Source: Vreelandella andesensis
GTDB taxonomy: Bacteria > Pseudomonadota > Gammaproteobacteria > Pseudomonadales > Halomonadaceae
NCBI RefSeq assembly: GCF_003989795.1
Contig: NZ_RZHG01000019.1
Coordinates: 186,145-250,144 of the forward strand
DNA length: 64,000 nt
Reading direction: 5' to 3'
Below the pieces are notes generated by a model, which had not been told where the DNA came from, did no database searches, and saw nothing but the letters and a program-made list of their open reading frames with translations. Both the position numbers and the translations under genes were made by a program. This document shows positions 53,752 through 63,710 of the stretch, piece by piece. Position 1 is the first letter of the stretch. Every line of letters begins with the position of its first letter.

Positions 53752-54741
53752 TTACTCCAGGTTTTCCGGCGTGTAGCTCACGTTATTAGCCGCTTGGATG
53801 GTACGAATCACTTGCCAGTTGTCTTTGTAATTTATCGGAATAAACTTCTCGACACCTTCAAATTCTCCACCCAACTCAGTGCCGATGAAATCGAACGTAA
53901 AGAAGGCTTCTTCGATTTTTTCCACGAGATCCGGGTGCAAGTTATGGGCGTAGTTATAGGAGGTAGTTGGGAATCGGTCAGATTCGTAGATCAGTCGCAC
54001 ATCTTCTTCATCGTAAAGGCTGCGTGCTGCCATACGCTCTACCACTTCAGAAGCCACCGGAGCGGCATCGTAGTCACGCGCCACCACACCCAGCATGGAT
54101 TGGTCGTGGCTGCCTGAGTACACCACGTCATAATCTTCTTCGGGGGTAATGCCAAGCTCTGGCAGTAAGGCGCGCGGCGCTAGGTTACCGGAATTGGACG
54201 TTGGTGAGGTGTGGGCAACACGCTTGCCTTTGAGATCTTCCAGGCGCTCGATGTCTGAATCGACGTGGGTAAATAGCTGCAGGGTGTAGCCGAACTGGCC
54301 ATCGTCTGACCCCATTAGTGCGAAAGGTACTGCACCAGCCAAGTTAACGGCAAAAGGGGTAGGGCCGGTTGAGAAGCCTGCAATGTGTAAGCGCCCGCTA
54401 CGCATAGCTTCGACTTGTGCAGCGTTAGATTGAACCGCAAAGAAGCGCACATCGCGTTCGGTAACGTTAGATAAGTGATCAATAAAGGGCTGCCAGATAT
54501 CCGAATAAATGGCAGGATCTTCTACGGGTGTGTAAGCAAAAATAAGCGTGTCTGGGTTGGCCCACTCGGATTCATCGCTTGGCCGGTCGGCGACCATGTC
54601 GCCATTTTCGTCACAGAAAATAGTGTCAAGGTCGCCGCGTTCGCATTCTGCGAAGGCATGGGTAGAGAGTAGTACGAAGGGGAGCAGTGATGCAGCCGCA
54701 AGCATAGCAAGCGGGCGCTTGCAGAAACGTGGTGTTTCCAT
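53752..54741 (-). CDS. phnD: Phosphonate/phosphite-type binding protein PhnD
   Basis: A 329-aa periplasmic receptor with a signal peptide ending LLSTHAFAE. Family features are LIFAYTPVEDPAIY, FFAVQSNAAQVEAMRSGRLHIAGFSTGP, KRVAHTSPTSNSG and DYDAAPVASEVVERM. The SNSG loop and Tyr residues are where phosphonate or phosphite contacts lie in PhnD/PtxB structures. The start at 54741 follows AGAGGCTAACT; 14 codons further up are not needed. It leads the phnDCEE operon. Confidence 0.88.
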   Translation of the reverse strand: METPRFCKRPLAMLAAASLLPFVLLSTHAFAECERGDLDTIFCDENGDMVADRPSDESEWANPDTLIFAYTPVEDPAIYSDIWQPFIDHLSNVTERDVRFFAVQSNAAQVEAMRSGRLHIAGFSTGPTPFAVNLAGAVPFALMGSDDGQFGYTLQLFTHVDSDIERLEDLKGKRVAHTSPTSNSGNLAPRALLPELGITPEEDYDVVYSGSHDQSMLGVVARDYDAAPVASEVVERMAARSLYDEEDVRLIYESDRFPTTSYNYAHNLHPDLVEKIEEAFFTFDFIGTELGGEFEGVEKFIPINYKDNWQVIRTIQAANNVSYTPENLE

Positions 54742-54899
54742 AGTTAGCCTCTTATGTGCGTTATTTTTGTGTGTGCTATCCACTAACGAGTTTAGTCTCT
54801 TTCTTTTGCTTGGCGTGCATTTCGTAAGTGGACATTTGTAGCGCTAGATGTTTATTTTTCGAAAATGATCTCTTTCAATCTAGGATTTATTACAAAGAT

Positions 54900-55493
54900 A
54901 TGTCAAACACTTTTACTACCTCTTTTTACCCTTGGCGAAATCGCTATCTCTTGATGCGCCATGGCCACAGCCAAGCGAACGAACAAGGGTTAATTATTAG
55001 TTCGCCTGGGCGCGGGCTTTGCGGCTTTGGCTTGTCACCCCTGGGTGAAGCGCAGTTATCAACGGTTGTTGATCAGTGGCGGTGGCCGACTCCCACGAAA
55101 GTGGTGCACTCGGACTTTCTGCGCACCACACAAACCGCTGAACGAGTCGCTAATGCCTTTGGCTTAACGTTGGAGAAAGAGGAACGACTTCGTGAGCGTT
55201 ACTTTGGTGAGCTCGATGGTCAAACGGATCGTTACTACCCCGATGTATGGGCGTTAGACGCCCAAGATGCTGACCATCAACAACATCAGGTGGAGGCGGT
55301 AAGTCGCGTCGCCAAGCGTATGTGCGCAGTGATCGAGGGGCTAGAGCGACGCTGTGACGGCGAGACGGTGCTAGTGGTGAGTCATGGCGACCCGTTACAA
55401 ATTCTGCTCACAGCGCTCGCCAATGAACCGCTGACGCAACACCGTGAGCAGCCTTCCCTGCAGCCTGCCAGTATTACCTTGCTGGGGAGTTAG
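54900..55493 (+). CDS. Histidine phosphatase family protein
   Basis: A 197-aa protein of the phosphoglycerate-mutase-like branch. The nucleophile His is in LLMRHGHSQAN, the second Arg in HSDFLRTTQTAE, the acid Glu in RERYFGELDGQ and the second His in VLVVSHGDPLQ. The exact substrate is not predictable. The ATG at 54900 has a weak AAAGAT site. The frame is open to 54828, but that part shows no family match. Its stop overlaps that of ridA by 4 bp (TTAG). Confidence 0.82.
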   Translation: MSNTFTTSFYPWRNRYLLMRHGHSQANEQGLIISSPGRGLCGFGLSPLGEAQLSTVVDQWRWPTPTKVVHSDFLRTTQTAERVANAFGLTLEKEERLRERYFGELDGQTDRYYPDVWALDAQDADHQQHQVEAVSRVAKRMCAVIEGLERRCDGETVLVVSHGDPLQILLTALANEPLTQHREQPSLQPASITLLGS

Positions 55494-55885
55494 TCGGCTT
55501 CTTGCGCGGGAGGAATCCAGGCAATCATATCCACTTCTACGTCGGCACCACCGGCTAGGCCGGTGACGCCAATACACGTGCGGGTTGGCAGCGGCTGCTC
55601 GAAGTAGCTGGCGTAGACGCCGTTCACTTCGTCAAAGTGGCCCATGTTGGTAATAAACACTCGGGACTGAACCACGTATTCAAAACTGCTGCCTACCTCT
55701 TCCAACACAATTGCCAAGTTTTGCATCACTCGGTGGGTTTGTTCGGTAAACGTGCCCAGCAGCATTTCGTTGGTTTCGGGTACAGTGGGCATCTGGCCGG
55801 TAATAAACACTAAATCGCCCACTCGGCAAGCATGCGAAAAAGGCGCAATTGGCTGTGGGGCGCGGTCGATAAATAGCTTTTCCAT
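55490..55885 (-). CDS. RidA family reactive intermediate deaminase
   Basis: A 131-aa trimeric protein that hydrolyses reactive enamines/imines formed by PLP enzymes. Motifs are PFSHACRVGDLVFITGQMP near the start and PTRTCIGVTGLAGGADVEVD near the end, with the key Arg in PTRTC. It lies between the histidine phosphatase and the Aap amino-acid transporter, which agrees with a role in amino-acid use. A 14-bp triplicate array is upstream. Confidence 0.88.
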   Translation of the reverse strand: MEKLFIDRAPQPIAPFSHACRVGDLVFITGQMPTVPETNEMLLGTFTEQTHRVMQNLAIVLEEVGSSFEYVVQSRVFITNMGHFDEVNGVYASYFEQPLPTRTCIGVTGLAGGADVEVDMIAWIPPAQEAD

Positions 55886-55907
55886 TATCAGTTGTCTCTC
55901 TTGTTTC

Positions 55908-55949
55908 GATGAGTCGGCGTTGATGAGTCAGCGTTGATGAGTCAGTGTC
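55908..55949. repeat. Three 14-bp tandem copies upstream of ridA
   Basis: GATGAGTCGGCGTT, GATGAGTCAGCGTT and GATGAGTCAGTGTC at 55908, 55922 and 55936, in the ridA promoter/leader region. Confidence 0.8.
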
Positions 55950-55965
55950 GCTGGCTATAAGCTCA

Positions 55966-55996
55966 ATAGAAAAATGGGCCTACGATGAGGCCCATT
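55966..55996 (-). terminator. Terminator after aapP
   Basis: On the minus strand AATGGGCCT/AGGCCCATT around a 6-nt loop is followed by TTTTCTATT. It ends the aap operon before ridA. Confidence 0.8.
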
Positions 55997-56016
55997 GTCC
56001 TTACCAAGCGTTTTAC

Positions 56017-56808
56017 TTAGTGCCCCAGAATCTGGCTTAAGAAGAGCTGGGTACGTTCTGACTGCGGGTTATTGAAGAAGGGCTCGGGGGCGTTTTCTTC
56101 GATAATCTGCCCCTGGTCCATAAAAATCACCCGGTCGGCGACGGTTTTGGCAAAGCCCATTTCGTGGGTTACGCATAGCATGGTCATGCCTTCATTGGCT
56201 AGCTCAACCATGACGTCCAGTACTTCTTTGATCATTTCCGGATCGAGTGCGGACGTGGGTTCGTCGAACAACATCACATCAGGGTGCATGCACAGAGAGC
56301 GGGCGATGGCTACCCGCTGCTGCTGGCCGCCGGAAAGTTGGCCTGGGTACTTAAGTGCTTGCTCGGCAATGCGTACCCGCTCTAAGTATTGCATGGCCAT
56401 TTCTTCCGCTTCGCGGCGCGACTTTTTTTGCACCCACATCGGTGCGACACAGCAGTTTTCTAGCACCGTTAAGTGAGGGAAGAGGTTGAAGTGCTGGAAC
56501 ACCATGCCCACGCTGCGGCGTATCTGTTCGATACGCTTAACATCTTGAGTAAGCGGTACGCCGCCCACCACGATGTCGCCTTGCTGATGCTCTTCTAGAT
56601 GGTTGATACAGCGAATCAAGGTTGATTTGCCCGAGCCTGACGGCCCGCAAACAACGATACGCTCGCCGCGCTTTACTTCCAGGTCGATATCGCGCAGCAC
56701 GTGGAAATCGCCGTACCATTTGTTAACGCCGCGCATTTCAACCATCAGGTCAGAAGTACTGGTGTCAGAAGTACTGGTGTCAGAGATGTTGGTGGCTGCT
56801 TGAGTCAT
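56017..56808 (-). CDS. aapP: Polar amino-acid ABC ATPase AapP
   Basis: A 263-aa ATPase of the general L-amino-acid importer. Walker [11 protein letters not shown]-loop [16 protein letters not shown], signature [15 protein letters not shown], Walker [13 protein letters not shown] and H-loop [11 protein letters not shown] are intact. The first 20 residues contain a TSTSD repeat from a 15-bp tandem duplication (56750-56779); the conserved protein starts at [13 protein letters not shown]. The AGGATAACGAC before the first ATG supports the long form. Confidence 0.93.
   Translation of the reverse strand: MTQAATNISDTSTSDTSTSDLMVEMRGVNKWYGDFHVLRDIDLEVKRGERIVVCGPSGSGKSTLIRCINHLEEHQQGDIVVGGVPLTQDVKRIEQIRRSVGMVFQHFNLFPHLTVLENCCVAPMWVQKKSRREAEEMAMQYLERVRIAEQALKYPGQLSGGQQQRVAIARSLCMHPDVMLFDEPTSALDPEMIKEVLDVMVELANEGMTMLCVTHEMGFAKTVADRVIFMDQGQIIEENAPEPFFNNPQSERTQLFLSQILGH
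56750..56779. repeat. 15-bp in-frame tandem duplication in aapP
   Basis: TCAGAAGTACTGGTG occurs twice in a row with a third partial copy, encoding repeated Thr-Ser-Thr-Ser-Asp near the AapP N-terminus. The unit is a multiple of three, so the copy number can vary without a frameshift. Confidence 0.85.
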
Positions 56809-56845
56809 GTCGTTATCCTGCTGAAAATCGTTAATAAAAGCGGCG

Positions 56846-57946
56846 TTAGCGCTTATGGCCGGTGTGCAGCTTGCGCTCTAAATACTGGCTGTAGCGCGAC
56901 ATGCTGAAACAAAAGATCCAGAACATGAAGGCGGCAAAGACATAGCCCTCCAGTGAGAAGCCCAGCCAGCGGGAGTCGGCCAGCGCTGCTTGCACGATCC
57001 CCAATAGGTCAAATAGTCCGATGATCATGACCAGGGTGGTGTCTTTAAACAGCGAAATGAAGGTATTCACAATGCCGGGAATCATCATCTTTAGCGCCTG
57101 GGGGAGCACAATCAGTCCCATGCGTTTCCAGTAGGTCATGCCTAGCGCTGCGGCAGCCTCTTCTTGGCCCTTCGGGATGGCCTGCAGCCCACCACGGATA
57201 ACCTCTGCCATGTAGGCGCTTTGAAACAGTGTTAAGCCAATCAGCGCCCGCACTAAGCGATCCACATTCATTTCAGAAGGTAGAAAAAGTGGCAGCATTA
57301 CCGAGGCCATGAACAGAACGGTGATCAGCGGTACACCGCGCCAAAACTCGATAAATACCACGCAGAAGCTTTTCACGATGGGCATATCGGATCGCCGCCC
57401 CAACGCCAGCACGATCCCGATTGGCAGTGCGCCAACCATGCCGACGGTGGCCAGTAGTAGGGTTAGCATCAAACCGCCCCAGCGATGTGTCGATACGCGG
57501 GGAAGATCGAAGTAACCGCCATGCAGCAGCACATAGGCAACGATAGGGAAGCCAACTAAAGCAAACACCGCTACCCAACGCTTGAAGGGCAGGCGGGGAA
57601 TTGCCAGCCATGCGATCAACGTAAAGAAACCGGCAAACACAATGTTGGCTCGCCAGATCTCTTCACGGGGATACAAGCCGTAGATGAACTGGGTAAAGCG
57701 TGCGTTGATGAAGACCCAGCAGGCCCCTTCCCGAGAGCAGTCATCGCGTGTGGTGCCTATCCAATCGGCATTCAGAAATGCCCATTGAACGGTGGGTACC
57801 ACCAGAAAATAAAGCACGTAGAGCCCGATCAAGGTGAAAATGGTATTGATCGGCCCGTTGAACAGATTGGCACGTAACCAAGCAACCGCCCCAACAGAAC
57901 TGCTGGGGGCTGGCCGCTCTTTAATGATTGTTTGATTATGGATCAT
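56846..57946 (-). CDS. aapM: Amino-acid ABC permease AapM
   Basis: A 366-aa inner-membrane permease, long for the HisM class as is normal for AapM/BztC. It has an extended N-terminal region with helices and periplasmic [11 protein letters not shown]. The permease core has [20 protein letters not shown], the EAA loop [21 protein letters not shown] and [12 protein letters not shown]. It is followed by aapP after 37 bp. Confidence 0.93.
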   Translation of the reverse strand: MIHNQTIIKERPAPSSSVGAVAWLRANLFNGPINTIFTLIGLYVLYFLVVPTVQWAFLNADWIGTTRDDCSREGACWVFINARFTQFIYGLYPREEIWRANIVFAGFFTLIAWLAIPRLPFKRWVAVFALVGFPIVAYVLLHGGYFDLPRVSTHRWGGLMLTLLLATVGMVGALPIGIVLALGRRSDMPIVKSFCVVFIEFWRGVPLITVLFMASVMLPLFLPSEMNVDRLVRALIGLTLFQSAYMAEVIRGGLQAIPKGQEEAAAALGMTYWKRMGLIVLPQALKMMIPGIVNTFISLFKDTTLVMIIGLFDLLGIVQAALADSRWLGFSLEGYVFAAFMFWIFCFSMSRYSQYLERKLHTGHKR

Positions 57947-57967
57947 GTCGTTATCCTCGCCGTCGGC

Positions 57968-59158
57968 CTAGCGTTCAACCAGTGCCACTCGGGCGTTGAA
58001 CCAGTTCATAAACATGGACACCAGCAGGCTGATGGTTAAGTAGACCGCCATGGTCATGGCTATGACCTCTATGGCTTGGCCGGTCTGGTTCAGCGTGGTG
58101 CCTGCAAACACCGAGACAAGGTCGGGATAGCCGATGGCAGTGGCCAGCGACGAGTTCTTGATCAAGTTTAGGTATTGGCTAGTGAGTGGCGGGATAATGA
58201 CGCGCAGCGCCTGAGGAATCACCACCAGACGAAGTACCAGGTTACGAGGCAGGCTCAGTGCCTGGGCGGCTTCCGTTTGCCCGTGGGAAATTGCCTGGAT
58301 GCCTGAGCGGACAATTTCAGCGATAAATGAGGCGGTATAAATCGACAGGGCAAGCCAGAGGGCAAGGAACTCGGGAATCACCGTAATACCGCCACGGAAA
58401 TTAAAGCCGCGCAGTTCGGGCATCTCCCAGGTAACCGGCACGCCGGTGGCAACCAGCACTAAAAGTGGTAAGCCAAAAATCACCACAAACGAAATCCAGT
58501 AAGCCGGCAGGCGTTTCCCTGTGGCTTCATGGCGACGCTTATTCCAGATAACCAGCGCAATGCTGGCAATAATAGCAATGAGAAAAGTAACCGGAATTAA
58601 GCCAAAGCCAGACTCAAACAGTGGCTGAGGTAAATACAGCCCGCGCACGTTAAGAAAAATCGCTTCACCAAATGCCATGCTCTCTCGGGCGCTTGGCAAC
58701 GTGCGAAGCACGGCAAAGTACCAGAAGAAAATTTGCAGCAGCAGTGGAATATTGCGGAAGGTTTCGATGTACGCAGTGGCTAGTCGCGCCAATAGCCAGT
58801 TAGGCGAAAGGCGGGCGATACCAACAGTAAATCCGATGATGGTCGCGGCCAATACCCCTAGGCCACCCACCAGCAGCGTGTTTAGTAAGCCAACGAAAAA
58901 GGTACGGCCATAGGTGCTTTGCGAGGAGTAGTCGATCAGACTCTGCACAATCCCAAAGCCTGCGGTGTTGCTTAAGAAACCAAACCCGGTGGTGATACCA
59001 CGTGAGGATAAGTTGTCTTGGACATTACCGACAATGTAGAGCAAAAAAGCGGCCACAGCAGCGACAAGCAGCAGCTGGAAGATAAGCGCACGTTTGGCGC
59101 GGTCTCGCCAAAACGGCGGCTTGTGGCCAGCGGGGCGAGTGTTAGGACTTGCGGACAT
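57968..59158 (-). CDS. aapQ: Amino-acid ABC permease AapQ
   Basis: A 396-aa permease partner of AapM. Features are the N-terminal helix, GFGFLSNTAGFGIVQSLIDY, ETFRNIPLLLQIFFWY and the EAA loop SGIQAISHGQTEAAQALSLP. The ATG at 59158 with GGAGACGCTTCCC is preferred to the longer frame. It starts about 100 bp behind the first binding-protein gene and ends 22 bp before aapM. Confidence 0.93.
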   Translation of the reverse strand: MSASPNTRPAGHKPPFWRDRAKRALIFQLLLVAAVAAFLLYIVGNVQDNLSSRGITTGFGFLSNTAGFGIVQSLIDYSSQSTYGRTFFVGLLNTLLVGGLGVLAATIIGFTVGIARLSPNWLLARLATAYIETFRNIPLLLQIFFWYFAVLRTLPSARESMAFGEAIFLNVRGLYLPQPLFESGFGLIPVTFLIAIIASIALVIWNKRRHEATGKRLPAYWISFVVIFGLPLLVLVATGVPVTWEMPELRGFNFRGGITVIPEFLALWLALSIYTASFIAEIVRSGIQAISHGQTEAAQALSLPRNLVLRLVVIPQALRVIIPPLTSQYLNLIKNSSLATAIGYPDLVSVFAGTTLNQTGQAIEVIAMTMAVYLTISLLVSMFMNWFNARVALVER

Positions 59159-59256
59159 GGGAAGCGTCTCCGGGATACGGACGATCAATCAAACGGCCCG
59201 CCAACCCTTGAAATAGAGAATTAAGTAGGGTGGCGGGCCGGGGTCAAACGAGACGC

Positions 59257-60282
59257 TTAGCGAATCGGCGGTGCGTACTGGAAGCCACCTTGATTCCACA
59301 GGGCGTTAACACCACGTTCAATTTCAAGCGGAGAGCCCATGCCCACGTTGCGCTCAAAGCTTTCACCATAGTTACCCACTTGGCTCAGGATGTTGTAAGC
59401 CCAGTCGGCTTCCAGACCCATGCCTTCACCGTAGTTGCCATCTTGGCCAAGCAGGCGGGCAACATCAGGGTTGTCAGAGTTGAGCATCTCTTCGGCATTT
59501 TCGCTGGTAACGCCATATTCTTCACCGTTAATCATGGCGAATAGCGACCACTTCACAATGTTTAACCATACGTCGTCGCCTTGACGAACCACGGGGCCTA
59601 GCGGCTCTTTAGAGATAACATCAGGCAAAATCATCGCGCTAGACGGGTCGTCTAGCTGAATACGCAGTGCGGCTAGCTGGGAAGTATCAGAGGTCAGAAC
59701 GTCACAGCGGCCAGCCTGGAAGCCACCGACGGTTTGTTCAGAGGTGTCGAAAACGATGGGGTCAAACTCCATGCCGTTGGCACGGAAGTAGTCCGCGAGG
59801 TTCAGCTCGGTCGTGGTGCCAGACTGGATACAAATAGCGGCACCGTCCAGTTCAGATGCGCTGGAGATACCTAAATCGCGGGAGACCATGAAGCCTTGGC
59901 CGTCGTAGAAGTTAACGCCAGTGAAGTTGAGACCCAGCGTTGTGTCCCGGGTAGTGGTCCAGGTGGTGTTGCGCGATAGTACGTCTACTTCGCCAGATTG
60001 TAGGGCAGTGAAACGCTCAACAGCGTTTAGTGAAATGTAGTTCACCGCCTCCGCGTCACCTAGAACGGCAGCTGCCACGGCACGGCATACGTCAACGTCG
60101 AGTCCTTGCCAGTTACCTTCATCGTCTGGGGAGGAAAAACCTGGCAGACCGTCGCTAACGCCACACTGTACGGCACCGCGTTCCAGTGTATCTTCTAACG
60201 TATCAGCTTGAGCAGTGGCGACACCGGCCAACGTGATAGCACCCGCGGAAGCCAGCAGTACTAAGTGTTTCTTATTCATCAT
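59257..60282 (-). CDS. aapJ: General L-amino-acid binding protein AapJ (first)
   Basis: A 341-aa periplasmic receptor with a signal peptide ending VATAQA. Family signatures are VQCGVSDGLPGFSSPDDEGNW, GLDVDVCRAVAAAVLGD, LQSGEVDVLSRNTTWTTTRD and QYAPPIR at the end. It heads aapQMP and binds a broad set of polar L-amino acids in known members. Two consecutive ATG codons follow GGGGAACGACC. A similar gene lies 280 bp upstream in the same direction. Confidence 0.93.
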   Translation of the reverse strand: MMNKKHLVLLASAGAITLAGVATAQADTLEDTLERGAVQCGVSDGLPGFSSPDDEGNWQGLDVDVCRAVAAAVLGDAEAVNYISLNAVERFTALQSGEVDVLSRNTTWTTTRDTTLGLNFTGVNFYDGQGFMVSRDLGISSASELDGAAICIQSGTTTELNLADYFRANGMEFDPIVFDTSEQTVGGFQAGRCDVLTSDTSQLAALRIQLDDPSSAMILPDVISKEPLGPVVRQGDDVWLNIVKWSLFAMINGEEYGVTSENAEEMLNSDNPDVARLLGQDGNYGEGMGLEADWAYNILSQVGNYGESFERNVGMGSPLEIERGVNALWNQGGFQYAPPIR

Positions 60283-60562
60283 GGTCGTTCCCCTTACTCG
60301 ATTTAATGTCGTTATGCATGCAGATGCATGACAGTAAAAACTAGCAAGGAAGATGCCAGAAAGGATATGTCTACATATTCAGCGCTTTTCAACGCAAAAT
60401 GCGCGATTTATACGAAAGTATTGGTGCAAAAAGAAACATTAGCGGCTAGTGATTGCTCTTTTTTGGTGCACGGCCGCTAATGTTCTGTCAGCTTAAAATC
60501 GTGCGGTTAAGCTTTACCAGTCAATAGGTTTGAAAGATGAACAGGTTTTGAGATGAATAAGG
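60283..60562. promoter_or_regulatory. Spacer between the two aapJ genes with a 12-bp inverted repeat
   Basis: AACATTAGCGGC (60435-60446) and GCCGCTAATGTT (60473-60484) are perfect inverted copies with 26 bp between, containing CTCTTTTTTGG. On the plus strand this would be a long-loop hairpin; on the minus strand it may end transcription from the second gene or bind a regulator. No gene is seen. Confidence 0.45.
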
Positions 60563-60565
60563 TTA
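60523..60565. repeat. Tandem 16-17-bp copies over the stop of the second aapJ
   Basis: AATAGGTTTGAAAGATG (60523-60539), AACAGGTTTTGAGATG (60540-60555) and a partial third copy that contains the stop codon (60563-60565). Confidence 0.6.
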
Positions 60566-61573
60566 ACGAATAGGCGGTGCGTATTGAATGCCACCATCTT
60601 TCCACAGCGCGTTTAAGCCTCTGGCGATCTTGAAGTCAGAGTTAGCACCGACGTTGCTATCGAAAATATCGGCGTAATTACCCACTTGCTTGATGATTTG
60701 GTATGCCCAATCAGTGTTGATGCCCATGGGCTCGCCAAAGTCACCATCTTGGCCAAGCAGGCGCATGACATCAGGGTTTTCCGAATTAAGCTGTTCATCC
60801 ACGTTAGCTTGGGTGATACCCAGCTCTTCGGCATTGATCATGGCAAACAGCGACCACTTAACAAGGTTGAACCACTGGTCATCACCTTGCCGAACGGCGG
60901 GGCCAAGTGGTTCTTTTGAGATAATTTCAGGGAGCACTACCGCCATGTCGGGATCAGCAAGTTGCATCCGCTGGGCATAAAGCTGGGAAGCATCGGAGCT
61001 TAAAACGTCGCAACGACCTGCTTCAAAGCCTGCAATAGACTGCTCTGGGGCATCAAATACCACCGCATCATAGGTCATGCCATTGATGCGGAAGTAATCA
61101 GAAAGGTTAAGCTCGCTGGTGGTGCCGGACTGGGTGCAAACTGCCGCGCCATCAAGTTCTTTGGCACTTTGTATGCCTAAATCACTGGCCACCATAAAGG
61201 CTTGGCCGTCGTAGTAACTCACGCCGGTAAAATTCATTCCCAGCGTTGTGTCACGGCTTGATGTCCAGGTCGTGGTGCGTGATAGGACGTCGACTTCGCC
61301 AGACTGCAGAGCGGTGAAGCGTTCTACCGAGTCGAGTGGCACGAAATCTACTTTTGTCGCGTCGCCAAGGGCTGCAGCCGCAATGGCACGGCATACATCG
61401 GTGTCCAGGCCCCGGTATTGGTCATTATCATCTAATGACGAAAAGCCTGGCTGGGCAGCGTTAACGCCACAGCGCAGGCTATCGCGTTCTTGAACGGTTT
61501 CTAGCGTGCTGGCCACGGCCATCGCAGGCACTAAAATACCAATTCCTACTCCTAACCAACGAACGGTTTTCAT
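60563..61573 (-). CDS. General L-amino-acid binding protein AapJ paralogue (second)
   Basis: A 336-aa receptor clearly duplicated from or with the first aapJ: LRCGVNAAQPGFSSLDDNDQY, GLDTDVCRAIAAAALGDA, SGEVDVLSRTTTWTSSRD and QYAPPIR correspond block by block. The signal peptide ends AMAVAST. It lies 280 bp ahead of the first copy without permease genes of its own, so it probably feeds the same AapQMP complex with a shifted amino-acid preference. Differences include NAAQ for SDGL near the start and many changes between residues 130 and 180. Confidence 0.92.
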   Translation of the reverse strand: MKTVRWLGVGIGILVPAMAVASTLETVQERDSLRCGVNAAQPGFSSLDDNDQYRGLDTDVCRAIAAAALGDATKVDFVPLDSVERFTALQSGEVDVLSRTTTWTSSRDTTLGMNFTGVSYYDGQAFMVASDLGIQSAKELDGAAVCTQSGTTSELNLSDYFRINGMTYDAVVFDAPEQSIAGFEAGRCDVLSSDASQLYAQRMQLADPDMAVVLPEIISKEPLGPAVRQGDDQWFNLVKWSLFAMINAEELGITQANVDEQLNSENPDVMRLLGQDGDFGEPMGINTDWAYQIIKQVGNYADIFDSNVGANSDFKIARGLNALWKDGGIQYAPPIR

Positions 61574-61605
61574 TTGTTATTCCTTAACGTGAAAGAGCAA
61601 AACAA

Positions 61606-61650
61606 CGCCAGCACTTAAAACGCCAGTACTTGAAACGTAAGCACATAAAA
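61606..61650. repeat. Three 15-bp tandem copies between aapJ-2 and speE
   Basis: CGCCAGCACTTAAAA, CGCCAGTACTTGAAA and CGTAAGCACATAAAA at 61606, 61621 and 61636. The last copy runs into the speE terminator T-run. Confidence 0.75.
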
Positions 61651-61673
61651 AAGGCCGAGCAATGCTCGGCCTT
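61645..61673 (-). terminator. Terminator after speE
   Basis: On the minus strand a perfect 10-bp stem AAGGCCGAGC/GCTCGGCCTT with an ATT loop is followed by TTTTTTATG. Confidence 0.88.
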
Positions 61674-61693
61674 GGCTATACGCAGACGCAGCG

Positions 61694-62554
61694 TTATGCG
61701 AAGGCTTTACGCATAAAAGGCGGCAGCGATAGCGCACCCCGGTGAGCATCACCTGTGTAGTACTGTAGCGGCATTTCATGCTCAGCGGCAGCCTGCTCGC
61801 GGAAGCTTTCAACGTTTGTCGCTTTACCGGCCAACGTGACGCTCCACCAACCAGACGGATAAACCGGCTGTGGGAAGGGCAGCGTGGCCACGCTATCAAA
61901 GCCCGCTTCACGCATGTCGTTACGCAGTTCGCGGATAATAGAACCGCTATGATAAAGCGGTGATTCGCTTTGCTGCACCATGACGCCGCCATTTTTTAGA
62001 ATACGGTGGCAACGCTTCAGGAAGTCGGTTTTAAACAGCCCTTCGGCGGGGCCAACCGGGTCGGTGGAGTCGATAATCAACACGTCGATGCTCTCATCGG
62101 CAGCATCGTCTACCCACTTTACGCCATCAGCAAACAGCAGCTCGGCACGGGGGTCGCCGTTAGCTTCCACAAGCGCTGGGAAGAAGTGCTCGGCGGCCTT
62201 GGTGACTTCTTCATCGATATCGATTTGGGTCACTTTTTCAACGCCGGGGTGACGCAGCACTTCTTTTAACGTGCCGCAGTCACCACCACCAATGATCACT
62301 ACTCGTTTGGGGTCTTGATGGGTGAACAGTGCTGGGTGGGCTATCATTTCGTGATAGAGAAAGTTGTCGCGATCGGTCAACATCACGCAGCCATCTAGCA
62401 CCAACAGGTTGCCGTAGGTCTCTGTGGTATACACTTCAAGGTGCTGGTAGGGGCTTTGTACGTCCAGCAGCTTTTCAGAGATTTTCAGCGAGAAAGCGCT
62501 GCCGTGGCTATCAAATACTTCGGTAAACCACTGATCGTCGCGTAAATCGCTCAT
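61694..62554 (-). CDS. speE: Spermidine synthase
   Basis: A 286-aa aminopropyltransferase that makes spermidine from putrescine and decarboxylated SAM. The N-terminal beta domain has [20 protein letters not shown]. The substrate site is in [20 protein letters not shown], and the catalytic Asp region is [18 protein letters not shown]. It overlaps hemE by 4 bp (ATGA), so the two are translationally coupled. No speD is nearby. Confidence 0.95.
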   Translation of the reverse strand: MSDLRDDQWFTEVFDSHGSAFSLKISEKLLDVQSPYQHLEVYTTETYGNLLVLDGCVMLTDRDNFLYHEMIAHPALFTHQDPKRVVIIGGGDCGTLKEVLRHPGVEKVTQIDIDEEVTKAAEHFFPALVEANGDPRAELLFADGVKWVDDAADESIDVLIIDSTDPVGPAEGLFKTDFLKRCHRILKNGGVMVQQSESPLYHSGSIIRELRNDMREAGFDSVATLPFPQPVYPSGWWSVTLAGKATNVESFREQAAAEHEMPLQYYTGDAHRGALSLPPFMRKAFA

Positions 62555-63666
62555 GACTTTACTCCTGGGCGCGAGTCGTTCGTTTGGGCCGGAATGCCTT
62601 GATGATACTGGGGGCTTAAATCGTGCAGCGCTTCCATAAAGGCGGTGACGTGATCAGGGTTGGTAAACTGGCTGATACCATGGCCCAGGTTAAATACGTG
62701 GCCAGGGCCGTGTCCGTAGCTTTCCAGCACGCGTGCGACTTCTGCGCGAATGGCAGAAGGCCGGGCGAACAGCACGTTCGGATCGAGATTGCCTTGCAGC
62801 GCCACTTTATGCCCTACCCGTGCGCGGGCATCAGAAAGCTCGGTAGACCAGTCGATGCCTAGTGCATCGGCACCTGCGCAAGCGATATGTTCCAGCCACT
62901 GGCCGCCGTTCTTGGTGAACAGAATGACCGGCACGCGACGCCCATCGTGTTCACGAATCAGGCCAGAAACAATTTGCTCCATGTAGCGCAGCGAAAACTC
63001 CAGGTAGGCGGGGGTTGAGAGCGCACCCCCCCAGGTATCAAAAATCTGTACTGCTTGAGCGCCCGCGCGAATTTGCGCGTTTAAGTAGTCGGTTACCGAC
63101 TGTGCCAGGGTATCCAGCAATTGGTGCATGGTGTCTGGCGTATCGTAAAGCATGGTTTTCAGGTGACGAAAATCTTTGCTAGAGCCGCCTTCCACCATGT
63201 AGGTGGCCAACGTCCAGGGGCTCCCTGAAAAGCCAATCAGCGGCATGCGGCCGTTCAGCTCACGGCGAATGGTCGATACCGCACGCATCACATAATCAAG
63301 ATCGCGCTCGGCGTTGGGCACCGTTAACGCCGCCACTTCTTCGGGTGTGCGCACTGTTTTTCTGAATTTAGGGCCTTCGCCGGTTTCGAAATAGAGCCCC
63401 AAGCCCATCGCGTCAGGGATCGTAAGAATATCCGAAAACAGAATCGCGGCGTCGAGCGGGTAGCGCTCAAGGGGCTGTAGCGTGACTTCGCAGGCTAGGT
63501 CATGGTTGCGACACAGGTCCATAAAGCTGCCAGCATCGGCGCGGCTGGCACGGTATTCGGGCAGGTAACGGCCTGCTTGGCGCATCATCCACACCGGAGT
63601 GCGGTCAACGGGCTGGCGAGCCAGCGCGCGAAGAAAACGGTCGTTTTGCAAAGGTGTGGTGGTCAT
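62551..63666 (-). CDS. hemE: Uroporphyrinogen decarboxylase
   Basis: A 371-aa enzyme that decarboxylates uroporphyrinogen III to coproporphyrinogen III in haem synthesis. Signatures are [16 protein letters not shown] at the N-terminus, [17 protein letters not shown] (catalytic Asp), [19 protein letters not shown] and FNLGHGI near the end. The ATG at 63666 is used; an in-frame GTG two codons earlier is less well placed. A 16-bp tandem repeat lies upstream. Confidence 0.95.
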   Translation of the reverse strand: MTTTPLQNDRFLRALARQPVDRTPVWMMRQAGRYLPEYRASRADAGSFMDLCRNHDLACEVTLQPLERYPLDAAILFSDILTIPDAMGLGLYFETGEGPKFRKTVRTPEEVAALTVPNAERDLDYVMRAVSTIRRELNGRMPLIGFSGSPWTLATYMVEGGSSKDFRHLKTMLYDTPDTMHQLLDTLAQSVTDYLNAQIRAGAQAVQIFDTWGGALSTPAYLEFSLRYMEQIVSGLIREHDGRRVPVILFTKNGGQWLEHIACAGADALGIDWSTELSDARARVGHKVALQGNLDPNVLFARPSAIRAEVARVLESYGHGPGHVFNLGHGISQFTNPDHVTAFMEALHDLSPQYHQGIPAQTNDSRPGVKS

Positions 63667-63710
63667 AGACACTTGCTCTTAAGAAATTTGCCCGCATTGT
63701 AGGGGGTCAT

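Noticed and set aside
51289-54741. Calling the PhnCDEE system a dedicated phosphite importer
   Set aside because: No phosphite dehydrogenase or C-P lyase is in the window, and the binding-site residues do not decide it.
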